The position numbers were made by a program, and so were the translations under genes. Positions 1 to 6,952 of a DNA stretch of 7,892 nucleotides are shown one piece after another. Below the pieces are notes generated by a model. The model did no database searches. It saw nothing but the letters and a program-made list of their open reading frames with translations, and had not been told where the DNA came from. Position 1 is the stretch's first letter, and each line of letters begins with the position of its first letter. The stretch spans positions 1 through 7,892 of the forward strand of contig JAAZGG010000077.1 in assembly GCA_012511355.1 (NCBI GenBank), given 5' to 3'. The stretch is from a bacterium. GTDB lineage: Bacteria > Bacillota_I > Bacilli_A > RFN20 > UBA1709.

Positions 1-902
1 CATTTGTTATATAAAAATTCTCTTACTTTTAAGTCAACATCTTCATAATAACTAACTAAATGTTCTTTAAACTCATTAATAAGTTCTTTAAGAACCACAA
101 TAAGCCCCATACCTCTACCAATTAAATAGTGATTAGCGAAAACTACGGCCGTTCGCTTATTCCCATCTAAAAATAGCTGTTTTTTCATCACATAAAGCAC
201 TAAATCTATTGCAACATCATATGAGGTCTCTTGCTTTAGTAAATTATTAAGTTCTTCTTTCACCCGTGATTCATATGGTAATGGTGGAATATAATTAGAG
301 CCGCTGATAGAAACCGGAACACTTCTTAACTTTCCGGCAGTGTAAGAAAAGCCTTCTTCAACAATCTCATTTATTTGACATAGTATTGGGTAATTTGTGG
401 GATATGTAATCACCCCTTCATTAAGAATAAAATCCCAAGCATGTTTTAAATTAACAACTTTAGATATATCTGTTGCACTCATATTCTTAACCTTACCACC
501 ATTGATAATAGTCTCGATATCTGAATAGGTAGTGGCTACACCTTCAAGTACCGCTTGTCTATAAATAGATTCAACCATATTTCTTCTAGCTAGATCGATG
601 TTGATCTTAACTTCATCGCTCAGTTTGCTAGATTCATAACTCATTGAATCTAATTCTTTTTTTATTTGTCTTAAGCGCTTTTTATATTCTTTTACTAGTT
701 TATTGTTCTCTAGTATTAAATTATGTAGTTCTGGACTATATACTCCGGCATATCTTGATGTTGATAGTCCTTTATCCCTAAAATGGACGTATATGTATTT
801 ATTATCTTTCTGTTCCCTTATCTCAATAGAACCATATACCATTTCACTAATTCTAGTTTGCAATAATTCCTGCTCGTGCAGCAGTTTAGCAACATTTTTC
901 AT
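1..902 (-). CDS. Fic-domain protein with degenerate catalytic motif (3' end cut by window edge)
   Basis: An open frame runs from an ATG at 900-902 to the left edge (300 full codons, then TG-). A GGAGGGG ribosome site at 907-913 lies just upstream of this start. Residues 1-110 hold a short beta-rich stretch (about 24-55, GSIEIREQKDNKYIYVHF) and a charged, probably coiled helix (about 65-100). From about 110 the protein matches the Fic fold: LEGV (119-122), a flap-like stretch GKLRSVPVSISGSNYIPPLP (190-209), and the Fic loop QLFLDGNKRTA (242-252). Fic enzymes usually transfer AMP from ATP to a hydroxyl side chain, using the His of HxFx(D/E)GN(G/K)R. Here that His is Gln242, while F244, D246, G247, N248 and R250 remain. 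Activity is therefore uncertain; a related branch may use a different chemistry or serve regulation. The C-terminus (EFLYNK) resembles the end of Fic relatives, so only a few codons are probably missing. It has its own promoter and looks more AT-rich than polC, suggesting accessory status. A toxin-antitoxin role is possible, but no partner is visible. Confidence 0.85.
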   Translation of the reverse strand, partial: MKNVAKLLHEQELLQTRISEMVYGSIEIREQKDNKYIYVHFRDKGLSTSRYAGVYSPELHNLILENNKLVKEYKKRLRQIKKELDSMSYESSKLSDEVKINIDLARRNMVESIYRQAVLEGVATTYSDIETIINGGKVKNMSATDISKVVNLKHAWDFILNEGVITYPTNYPILCQINEIVEEGFSYTAGKLRSVPVSISGSNYIPPLPYESRVKEELNNLLKQETSYDVAIDLVLYVMKKQLFLDGNKRTAVVFANHYLIGRGMGLIVVLKELINEFKEHLVSYYEDVDLKVREFLYNK

Positions 903-933
903 AGAACCCCTCCATGTTAAACTTTTTGACTTA

Positions 934-947
934 TTTTGTTTCACGTA
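934..947. repeat. Operator-like direct repeat, promoter-proximal copy
   Basis: The plus strand reads TTTTGTTTCACGTA. A second copy at 989-1002 matches it at 13 of 14 positions in the same orientation, 55 bp away. This copy covers the predicted transcription start and abuts the -10 box of the Fic promoter, where a bound protein would block polymerase. Extended to 937-952 it matches 13 of 16 bases of the bacterial parS consensus TGTTTCACGTGAAACA, with one half-site complete. An operator role is inferred from position; the binding protein is unknown. Confidence 0.5.
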
Positions 948-948
948 A

Positions 949-977
949 AGTATAACACCCTTAAATATAATGTGCAA
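949..977 (-). promoter_or_regulatory. Sigma-A-type promoter of the Fic gene
   Basis: Read on the minus strand, a -35 box TTGCAC (972-977) is separated by exactly 17 bases from a -10 box TATACT (949-954). Transcription would start near 942, about 40 bases before the ATG at 902. The -10 box matches TATAAT at 5 of 6 positions and the -35 box matches TTGACA at 4 of 6. It lies after the tRNA terminator, so the Fic gene appears to be an independent unit. Confidence 0.7.
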
Positions 978-988
978 CATTTTAATGG

Positions 989-1002
989 TTTTGTTTCACA
1001 TA
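989..1002. repeat. Operator-like direct repeat, promoter-distal copy
   Basis: The plus strand reads TTTTGTTTCACATA and differs from the copy at 934-947 at one base. In the direction of Fic transcription it lies about 11 bases upstream of the -35 box, so the two copies bracket the promoter. The 55-bp period is close to five helical turns, which would put both sites on nearly the same DNA face. Its parS-like extension is poor (10 of 16), so only the half-site is shared. Confidence 0.45.
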
Positions 1003-1011
1003 TACTTCTTT

Positions 1012-1048
1012 TTAAATAAAAATAAAAGCCCTGATCCATAATCAGAGC
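1012..1048 (-). terminator. Intrinsic terminator after the tRNA pair
   Basis: On the minus strand, GCTCTGAT and ATCAGGGC form an 8-bp stem with one G-U pair around a 5-base loop (stem arms 1041-1048 and 1028-1035). A T-rich tract interrupted by A follows (1014-1027). It starts 14 bases after the CCA end of tRNA-Glu and closes the tRNA transcript before the Fic promoter. Confidence 0.8.
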
Positions 1049-1061
1049 CGCTGTTTATAAG

Positions 1062-1137
1062 TGGTGACCGGTACGGGATTCGAACCCGTGAATGTATGCG
1101 TGAAAGGCATATGAGTTAACCTTTTCTCCAACCGGCC
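1062..1137 (-). tRNA. tRNA-Glu (anticodon UUC)
   Basis: A 76-base cloverleaf can be folded by eye. The acceptor arm is GGCCGGT with ACCGGTC (one G-U pair), followed by discriminator A and an encoded CCA. The D arm is GAG/CTC. The anticodon arm is TATGC/GCATA around loop CTTTCAC, giving anticodon TTC, which reads GAA and GAG. The T arm is ACGGG/CCCGT around TTCGAAT. It lies 13 bases after tRNA-Ser on the same strand and is the last tRNA before the terminator. No base looks damaged. Confidence 0.96.
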
Positions 1138-1150
1138 AGTGTTTTGATAG

Positions 1151-1241
1151 TGGCGGAGTAGGTGAGACTCGAACTCACGCGCCAGTTTCCCGACCTATAT
1201 CCTTAGCAGGGATACCTCTTCACCAACTTGAGTACTACTCC
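1151..1241 (-). tRNA. tRNA-Ser (anticodon GCU)
   Basis: This is a 91-base class II tRNA. The acceptor arm is GGAGTAG with CTACTCC, then discriminator G and an encoded CCA. The anticodon arm TATCC/GGATA holds loop CTGCTAA, so the anticodon is GCT and reads AGC/AGU serine codons. The long variable arm between GGATA and the T arm (GTGAG/CTCAC around TTCGAGT) is the hallmark of tRNA-Ser. It is the first gene of the two-tRNA unit. Confidence 0.96.
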
Positions 1242-1256
1242 AAACCGTGCGTTAAA

Positions 1257-1286
1257 ATCATACCATAATAACAACTTTGATAGCAA
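1257..1286 (-). promoter_or_regulatory. Promoter of the tRNA-Ser/tRNA-Glu unit
   Basis: On the minus strand, TTGCTA (1281-1286) lies 18 bases upstream of TATGAT (1257-1262), and TGG just before the -10 box gives an extended -10. The predicted start is near 1250, about 9 bases before the mature tRNA-Ser end at 1241. It lies after the polC terminator, so the tRNAs are probably transcribed on their own. Confidence 0.6.
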
Positions 1287-1302
1287 CTACTTTTTATCCC
1301 TT

Positions 1303-1327
1303 AAAAAGACAGCTTTTATAGCTGTCT
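1303..1327 (-). terminator. Intrinsic terminator of polC
   Basis: On the minus strand, AGACAGCT and AGCTGTCT form a perfect 8-bp stem (1320-1327 and 1307-1314) with a 5-base loop ATAAA, followed directly by a T run (1303-1307). It begins 3 bases after the TAG stop of polC at 1331-1333. This is a standard rho-independent terminator. Confidence 0.88.
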
Positions 1328-1330
1328 CTT

Positions 1331-4300
1331 CTAGAAAAGCTTAAAACTTAACTGATTTTCTTCCTCAAGTTCATCTAAGACATGCAGCTCTTCTAAGGCC
1401 CTAATTTGGGTATTATTGATTTGGGTTCTATTCAAAAGATCTTGTTTAGAAAGGAAGGGTTTTTCCTCTCTTGCCCTAACAAAAGACTCCGCCGCCGTCT
1501 GCCCTAATCCATCGATCACACACATTGGGGGAATCAAACACCCTCGCTCATGATCAACAACAAAATTCTTAGCTTGAGACTTAGTTAAAGAAAGGTTATC
1601 AAAACTATAACCACGGGCCGTCATCTCTAAAGCCACTTCTAAAACCTCAACTAAATCTTGATCTTTCTGCGTTAAATCACGACTACGCTCTTTAATCATC
1701 ACCTTAATCTTAGTCAAGCGATCATAAATCGCTTCCTTGCCGGCAATCATGGCCTTGATATCAAAAACATTACAACGCAAACTAAAATAAGTCGCATAAA
1801 AATCTAGAGGTTTATAAATCTTAAACCAAGCGATTCTTAAACCCATAATAACATAGGCGACCGCGTGAGCCTTAGGGAACATATAAGCGATCTTTTTACA
1901 AGAGATAATGTACCATTTAGGAACACCGTGTTTTATCATTTCCACTTCCATCTCTTGACTTAAGCCACGGCCTTTACGCACCTTTTCCATAATGTCAAAG
2001 GCCATTTTTCTTTCTAAACCCATCTGAACAAGATAGGTCATAATATCATCACGACAACCCACCACATCCATTAAAGAACAGACACGGTTTCTAATTAAAT
2101 CCTGAGCATTGCCTAACCAAACATCAGTACCATGAGTTAAACCAGAAATTTGAACTAACTCTGAGAATTTGGTAGGTTTGGCATCTTCTAAAACACCTTT
2201 GACAAAGGGTGTTCCAAATTCAGGTATACCCGCTGTCCCAAGATTATTTTGGATATCAAAGGCGGTCACTCCTAATTCACTAATGCCCGTAAACAAAGAT
2301 AAAACCCTTTTATCATTCATCGGTACCTCTTCAGGATTAACCCCTGTTAAATCTTGAAGCATCCTTAAGGCTGAGGGATCCACATGCCCCAAAATATCTA
2401 GTTTTAAAATTTCCTCATGCAGGTTTTTAAATTTAAAATGGGTGGTCTTCCACTCCGCATCCACTTCATCGGCGGGATATTGAACAGGTGTAAAATCATG
2501 GACATCCATGCCTAAAGGCACCACAATAATGCCGGCAGGATGTTGACCGGTGGTCCTTTTAACATCCATACAACCCTTAGCTAGACGAGATAACTCGGCT
2601 TCTCTAAAGGTATTGCGATTAATGCTTTCAAAGTAATTACGGACATAACCTTTAGCCGTCTTATCGGCCACAGTAGAAATAGTCCCAGCCCTAAAAACAT
2701 TATTCTCGCCTAACAAAACTTTAGTATAGTTGTGGGCTTCCGCCTGATATTCGGTCGCAAAGTTTAAATCAATATCCGGAACCTTATCACCGGTGATACC
2801 TAAGAAGGTTTCAAAGGGAATATTCTGACCATTAGAATTCATAATGGTCCCACATTTAGGACAGGCCTTGTCTTCTAAGTCAAAACCACTTTTAACTGAA
2901 CCATCAGTAAAAAACTCTACATGATGGCAACTTGGGCATAGATAATGTGGTGGCAAAGGATCAACCTCAGAAATGCCGGTTAAAGAGGCCACAAGTGAAG
3001 AGCCAACCGAACCACGTGAACCAACTAAATAACCATCTTCACGGGACTTTTGAACTAAACGGTAGGCAAGATAATAAATTACCCCATAACCATATTGACG
3101 TAACTTATCTAATTCCATATTTAAACGCTCAACCACTAACTTGGGTGGATTGGGACCATAAAGCTCATGCAGTCTGGCAAAACAGAGTTTTTCAATTTCC
3201 GCCTGGGCATCAACATTAGGAATAGATGGCGTATATAATTTATCCTTAACCGGTTCAACTTCTTCAATTAAATCGGCAATTAAATTAGTATTGGTGATAA
3301 CTAACTCTCTTTGCAATTTGGGATCATCTAAAAAATCAATGGCCGCAATCATCTCTAAGGTGCTTCTAAAATGCTGATCGGGATTTTCTTTGACCCGCTG
3401 TTGATAATCATAAAGGGGATGGCGTTTAAGGCCAACCGCTAAGGCATTGATATAGACATCACGATAAATCTTATCGCGGGGATGCAAATAATGGCAATCA
3501 CCTGTGGCGACAACAAGCTTACCAAGCTCCTTACCCGCCCTTACAATATCCTTTAAAATACTAATCAAACGCTCCTCGCTTAGTATCCGCTTAGTATCTA
3601 AAAGCCAGGAATAGTTGGCAAGTGGTTGAATTTCAATATAGTCGAAAAACTCCATAGTTTTTTTCAATTCTTCATAACTTCTTGTCTGAGCGATTTCAAA
3701 GACCTCACCATTAAAACAAGCCGAGCCAATTAAAAGCCCTTCTCTAAATTCGGCTATCCTTCTTTTAGGGATAATAGGAAGCGAAGAAGACATGTATTCA
3801 ATGTTAGACATACTGACCATTTTAAAGAGATTCTTTAAGCCCTTTTTATTCTTAACAAGAAAAGTCATATGATAGGGATGGGCTGATTTATAAAGATCAG
3901 GCTGACTGAGATTGTTTAAATCCACATGATGTTTTAAGCCTCTTTCTAAGCACTTACTCAACAAAATCTCATAGACATCGGCTAAAACTCCGGCATCATA
4001 ATCGGCCCGGTGGGCGATTTCTTCATTGTAATTGATATTAACATAGCGAGCGACACTGCCAAGGCTGTAACGCTTTAAATCAGGAAAGAGTCCTCTTGCT
4101 AAATCTAGGGTATCAATAACCGGATTGGTTAAGGTTCCTAAACCAGCAGCTTGCAAGGCCTGATTTAAAAAACCACAGTCAAAGTTCGCGTTATGGGCCA
4201 CTAGAATGCTATCTCCAAAAAAGCGCATAATGCGCGGTAAACATTGTAAAATCGTTTGAGCACCAACTAACATATCATCCTTAATATTTGTTTTCTCAAT

Positions 4301-5626
4301 AATGTAGGGATCAAGTTTACGTAAGGGATTAACAAATAATTGCAAATGATCAATGACAATCCCGTTTTCTACCTTAACCGCCCCAAACTCAATAATCGCA
4401 TCGTAATGGGTGGATAAGCCGGTTGTCTCTAAGTCAAAAACGACATAACTAGCGTGTTCTAATTCCTTCACACTGGGATTGATGGCTGGCGTTAAACTAT
4501 CATCAACGACATAGCCTTCCATACCATAGATAACCTTTATGTCCTTATCCTTAGCGGCCATCTGAGCCGCTGGGAAGTTTTGAATATTACCGTGATCAGT
4601 AATGGCAATAGCCTTATGTCCCCACTTTAAGGCTTGTTCAATATAGGCTTCGGCTGAAGGGATACCATCCATGGCTGACATGTTGGTATGTAAATGCAGT
4701 TCTACCCGCTTTTCTTCAGCCTCATCGCGCCGCTCATCATCAATAATAACTTTCTCAACTGAGCGGGGATCAAAAACCCAATCACGGACATATTGGTCAT
4801 AAATCATACCGCCCTTACAATCAACATAGTCGCCAATTTCTAAACTCTCAATAAAGGTTAGCGAAAACTTAGAACTCTCTTTTAATTTAAACATTACCGA
4901 ATCCGTATCATCGGTAACATAAAAAGAATAAATCACCTTATCATTCCGTAATCTAATCTTCTCAATATTAAAGATCCGTGCCAAAAACTCAACGGCAGTA
5001 TCATCATTGTTTAAGTCCGCTAATTTAATCTTCTCATAGCCTTTTTTAACAAAATTAAGGTTGGGTTTAGTTTCTTCAACAATAATTCTTTCAGAGCCAG
5101 CTGATCTAATCTGCCCTAATTGATCGCTGATCATATTTTGGATCTCATGATCGCTAATCGTTTCAACATTAATCTTAAAGGGATAATCAATACCCACTTG
5201 TTGGAACTTCTCCATTAACTTAGGCTTTAGATGAAGAAGGCTACGCTCCAAAGGTTCTGAATTTAAATTAAAAACTAGCTGCCCCTCTTCTAAAAGGATT
5301 TTAATCTTCTTTAGATTGCTAACAAAGGAAACCTGATCAAAGTATTTATCCAAGAAATAAGAATAATAGATATTGACCATTAACTCATCCGCTGGATGAC
5401 GTAATTTAAAATTCAAAGACTTAATCTCGGGCCAATTCTCCTGCATGGCTTTTAAAAAAGCCTCATAAATCCTTAAATCTAAAATGTAATCTAAATTGAT
5501 AACCACCTTAAAAATCTGGGATTTATTTTTATATTTAGCCCTCTCAATACTCGCAGTTTCAAAGGGCGGATAATATTTTGAATCTAATTTGATATGTTTC
5601 AAAAAATTTAATAACTCTTTTTGCAT
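1331..5626 (-). CDS. polC: DNA polymerase III PolC-type, replicative polymerase with proofreading exonuclease
   Basis: PolC is the main replicative polymerase of low-GC Gram-positives. It copies chromosomal DNA while held by the beta clamp and carries its own proofreading activity. The 1431 residues match the family length (about 1440). In order: an N-terminal region (1-200); an OB fold (about 210-295); the first PHP part with HLHTNMSAMDG (311-321) and ITDHGN (342-347); an inserted DEDD exonuclease with FDLETTG (397-403), HNANFD (478-483) and HRADYDAG (539-546); the rest of PHP (about 585-715, TGDCHYLH); the polymerase with GSRGSVGSS (869-877); four zinc cysteines C897, C900, C922 and C925; the catalytic PDIDLNF (D951, D953) and LDILGH (D1077); and FPKAHAVAY (1250-1258). 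All expected catalytic residues seem present. The ATG at 5624-5626 has a G-rich ribosome site (GGGGGTG, 5636-5642) 9 bases upstream. The extreme C-terminus QLSFKLF departs from the usual clamp motif QLSLF. The stop is TAG. Confidence 0.98.
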   Translation of the reverse strand: MQKELLNFLKHIKLDSKYYPPFETASIERAKYKNKSQIFKVVINLDYILDLRIYEAFLKAMQENWPEIKSLNFKLRHPADELMVNIYYSYFLDKYFDQVSFVSNLKKIKILLEEGQLVFNLNSEPLERSLLHLKPKLMEKFQQVGIDYPFKINVETISDHEIQNMISDQLGQIRSAGSERIIVEETKPNLNFVKKGYEKIKLADLNNDDTAVEFLARIFNIEKIRLRNDKVIYSFYVTDDTDSVMFKLKESSKFSLTFIESLEIGDYVDCKGGMIYDQYVRDWVFDPRSVEKVIIDDERRDEAEEKRVELHLHTNMSAMDGIPSAEAYIEQALKWGHKAIAITDHGNIQNFPAAQMAAKDKDIKVIYGMEGYVVDDSLTPAINPSVKELEHASYVVFDLETTGLSTHYDAIIEFGAVKVENGIVIDHLQLFVNPLRKLDPYIIEKTNIKDDMLVGAQTILQCLPRIMRFFGDSILVAHNANFDCGFLNQALQAAGLGTLTNPVIDTLDLARGLFPDLKRYSLGSVARYVNINYNEEIAHRADYDAGVLADVYEILLSKCLERGLKHHVDLNNLSQPDLYKSAHPYHMTFLVKNKKGLKNLFKMVSMSNIEYMSSSLPIIPKRRIAEFREGLLIGSACFNGEVFEIAQTRSYEELKKTMEFFDYIEIQPLANYSWLLDTKRILSEERLISILKDIVRAGKELGKLVVATGDCHYLHPRDKIYRDVYINALAVGLKRHPLYDYQQRVKENPDQHFRSTLEMIAAIDFLDDPKLQRELVITNTNLIADLIEEVEPVKDKLYTPSIPNVDAQAEIEKLCFARLHELYGPNPPKLVVERLNMELDKLRQYGYGVIYYLAYRLVQKSREDGYLVGSRGSVGSSLVASLTGISEVDPLPPHYLCPSCHHVEFFTDGSVKSGFDLEDKACPKCGTIMNSNGQNIPFETFLGITGDKVPDIDLNFATEYQAEAHNYTKVLLGENNVFRAGTISTVADKTAKGYVRNYFESINRNTFREAELSRLAKGCMDVKRTTGQHPAGIIVVPLGMDVHDFTPVQYPADEVDAEWKTTHFKFKNLHEEILKLDILGHVDPSALRMLQDLTGVNPEEVPMNDKRVLSLFTGISELGVTAFDIQNNLGTAGIPEFGTPFVKGVLEDAKPTKFSELVQISGLTHGTDVWLGNAQDLIRNRVCSLMDVVGCRDDIMTYLVQMGLERKMAFDIMEKVRKGRGLSQEMEVEMIKHGVPKWYIISCKKIAYMFPKAHAVAYVIMGLRIAWFKIYKPLDFYATYFSLRCNVFDIKAMIAGKEAIYDRLTKIKVMIKERSRDLTQKDQDLVEVLEVALEMTARGYSFDNLSLTKSQAKNFVVDHERGCLIPPMCVIDGLGQTAAESFVRAREEKPFLSKQDLLNRTQINNTQIRALEELHVLDELEEENQLSFKLF

Positions 5627-5652
5627 ATCTTTTCACACCCCCAACATAGTTT

Positions 5653-5658
5653 ATTATA
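5653..5658 (-). promoter_or_regulatory. Probable -10 box of a polC promoter
   Basis: On the minus strand this is a perfect TATAAT, about 27 bases before the polC ATG, leaving a short leader that contains the ribosome site. No good -35 box is found 16-18 bases upstream (the best candidates are T-rich, such as TCTTTA). The promoter is therefore plausible but weak or activator-dependent, and polC may also be reached by read-through from rseP. Confidence 0.4.
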
Positions 5659-5671
5659 ACTAGAGCCGGCA

Positions 5672-5693
5672 AATAAAGAAAGGTTAACCTTCC
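5672..5693 (-). terminator. Weak hairpin after rseP, possible partial terminator
   Basis: On the minus strand, GGAAGG and CCTTTC form a 6-bp stem with one G-U pair around TTAA (5688-5693 and 5678-5683), followed by TTTATT. It lies about 10 bases after the rseP stop and just before the TATAAT of polC. The short stem and T tract suggest partial termination at most. Confidence 0.35.
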
Positions 5694-5702
5694 CTCTTTT
5701 AA

Positions 5703-6950
5703 TCATCTTATTGGAAAGAAAATGTCTTTAAAAGTAACCACCAGCATAAAGCCCATCAATAGCAGAAAGCCGATAGCATTGAGAACACCTTCAAATTTGG
5801 GATTGACCCTTCTTCTTATCACCATTTCTACTAAGGTGATAATAATCTTCCCACCATCTAAGGCTGGGAAAGGCAAAAGATTCATAATACCCAAGTTAAC
5901 ACTGATCATGGCGATAAAGAAAAGATAATACATAAAACCAATATCCATATAAGTTGTAGCGATACTATACATACCAACTGGCCCGGCCACCGAACTAAAA
6001 CCTTCACGACTAAATAAATTACCTAAGGCCTTATAGATAGCACTAGCCATAGCAACTTCCGTCTTCCCCGCTTTAACAAAGGCCTTCCCTGCATCCATGG
6101 TCGCACCATGACAACTAAGACCCAAACTTTCTAAATCAATATAACTACTACTATCAATAGCTTTCTTATCCTCATTTAGTTTAATGGTGTAAGGCTGAAC
6201 AATAGAGACTCTATCATTATCTTCGGTAACCAAGCGAATTTCTAAATTAACCGGATTAGGATAAGTATCTAAATTAGGATCTTTAGTCTTCATCCAATCA
6301 TATAAATAGTTATAAGCTGCTTGATTGACACTTGATAAATGCCGATAATTATCGACATCTTCACGATAAGCTCCAGTTAAGAAGTTCTCCTTAATACATT
6401 CACCATCATAAAAAAGCACATAAATATCTCTAATCTCATCATCACTTCTAAGCCCACTATTATAAGCCACTGAATTCTCCACTACATTTACTTTAGCGAT
6501 TGGCGTTGAAACATAAAAGACCAACATCAAAACAAAGCAAAGAATAATATTGAAAAGAGGACCGGCAAACATAATCAGAAGCTTCTTCCAGTTCTTAATT
6601 CCTAGTAAGGTCCGCTCAAAAGGAACCTCTGGTAACTCTTCTTCTTTCTTACGTGGTCTTACTTCTTCCTCATTTAACTCAGTAACCTCACTTATATCTT
6701 CTTCAAGTTCTTCTTTTTCATTGCGGCTAGCCTGAGTATCATTTTCCCCCGCCATCGAAACATAACCGCCTATTGGCAGTAAACGAAGACTATACTTTGT
6801 TTCCCCAATCTTCTTCTGGGCGATTTTAGGTCCCATAAAAATAGAGAATTCATAGACATAAACTTTAAAAAGTTTAGCAAACAAAAAATGCCCAAACTCA
6901 TGAAAAAAGATTAAAAACGATAATCCTAAAATAAAATATAGAATTTTCAT
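5703..6950 (-). CDS. rseP: Site-2 intramembrane zinc metalloprotease (RseP/RasP family)
   Basis: This membrane protease family cuts substrates within the membrane, classically anti-sigma factors after a first cut outside (RasP on RsiW in Bacillus), and also clears leftover signal peptides. The 415 residues carry HEFGH at 17-21 (zinc ligands H17 and H21, catalytic E18) in the first membrane helix (about 3-24). A second helix follows at about 126-148 (FAGPLFNI), a divergent PDZ-like region at about 152-260 (SGLRSDDEI), a helix at about 337-358, the third zinc-ligand motif NLLPFPALDGG (357-367, D365), and a last helix at about 389-410. An unusual feature is a charged segment rich in Glu at about 69-110, between GGYVSMAGEND and the second helix. 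The ATG follows the dxr stop by 2 bases, and its ribosome site (AAAGGAG) overlaps the end of dxr, so translation is probably coupled. The gene ends in TGA, showing that TGA is a stop here. Confidence 0.95.
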   Translation of the reverse strand: MKILYFILGLSFLIFFHEFGHFLFAKLFKVYVYEFSIFMGPKIAQKKIGETKYSLRLLPIGGYVSMAGENDTQASRNEKEELEEDISEVTELNEEEVRPRKKEEELPEVPFERTLLGIKNWKKLLIMFAGPLFNIILCFVLMLVFYVSTPIAKVNVVENSVAYNSGLRSDDEIRDIYVLFYDGECIKENFLTGAYREDVDNYRHLSSVNQAAYNYLYDWMKTKDPNLDTYPNPVNLEIRLVTEDNDRVSIVQPYTIKLNEDKKAIDSSSYIDLESLGLSCHGATMDAGKAFVKAGKTEVAMASAIYKALGNLFSREGFSSVAGPVGMYSIATTYMDIGFMYYLFFIAMISVNLGIMNLLPFPALDGGKIIITLVEMVIRRRVNPKFEGVLNAIGFLLLMGFMLVVTFKDIFFPIR

Positions 6951-6952
6951 AA

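Noticed and set aside
703..948. Plus-strand open frame of 81 codons
   Set aside because: It lies opposite the Fic gene start and its promoter, has no ribosome site, and its product is Ser/Leu/Cys-rich without any recognisable motif; it is a shadow frame.
2169..2357. Plus-strand open frame of 62 codons inside polC
   Set aside because: It is fully antisense to the conserved PolC polymerase region, which explains the lack of stops; no start signal is seen.
2932..3219. Plus-strand open frame of 95 codons inside polC
   Set aside because: It is antisense to the conserved polymerase region, its product has no recognised features and no ribosome site precedes it.
5653..5693. Riboswitch or structured leader before polC
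   Set aside because: The gap is only 76 bp and holds a short hairpin and a TATAAT box; there is no room for a known riboswitch fold.
5703..5705. TGA read as tryptophan (Mycoplasma code)
   Set aside because: TGA ends rseP just after the last expected membrane helix, and tryptophans checked in polC use TGG, so the standard bacterial code fits.
5722..5928. Plus-strand open frame of 68 codons inside rseP
   Set aside because: It is antisense to the conserved LDGG region and last membrane helices; low-complexity product.
6550..6735. Plus-strand open frame of 61 codons inside rseP
   Set aside because: The Ser-rich product is simply the reverse reading of the Glu-rich segment (TTC/TCT repeats).
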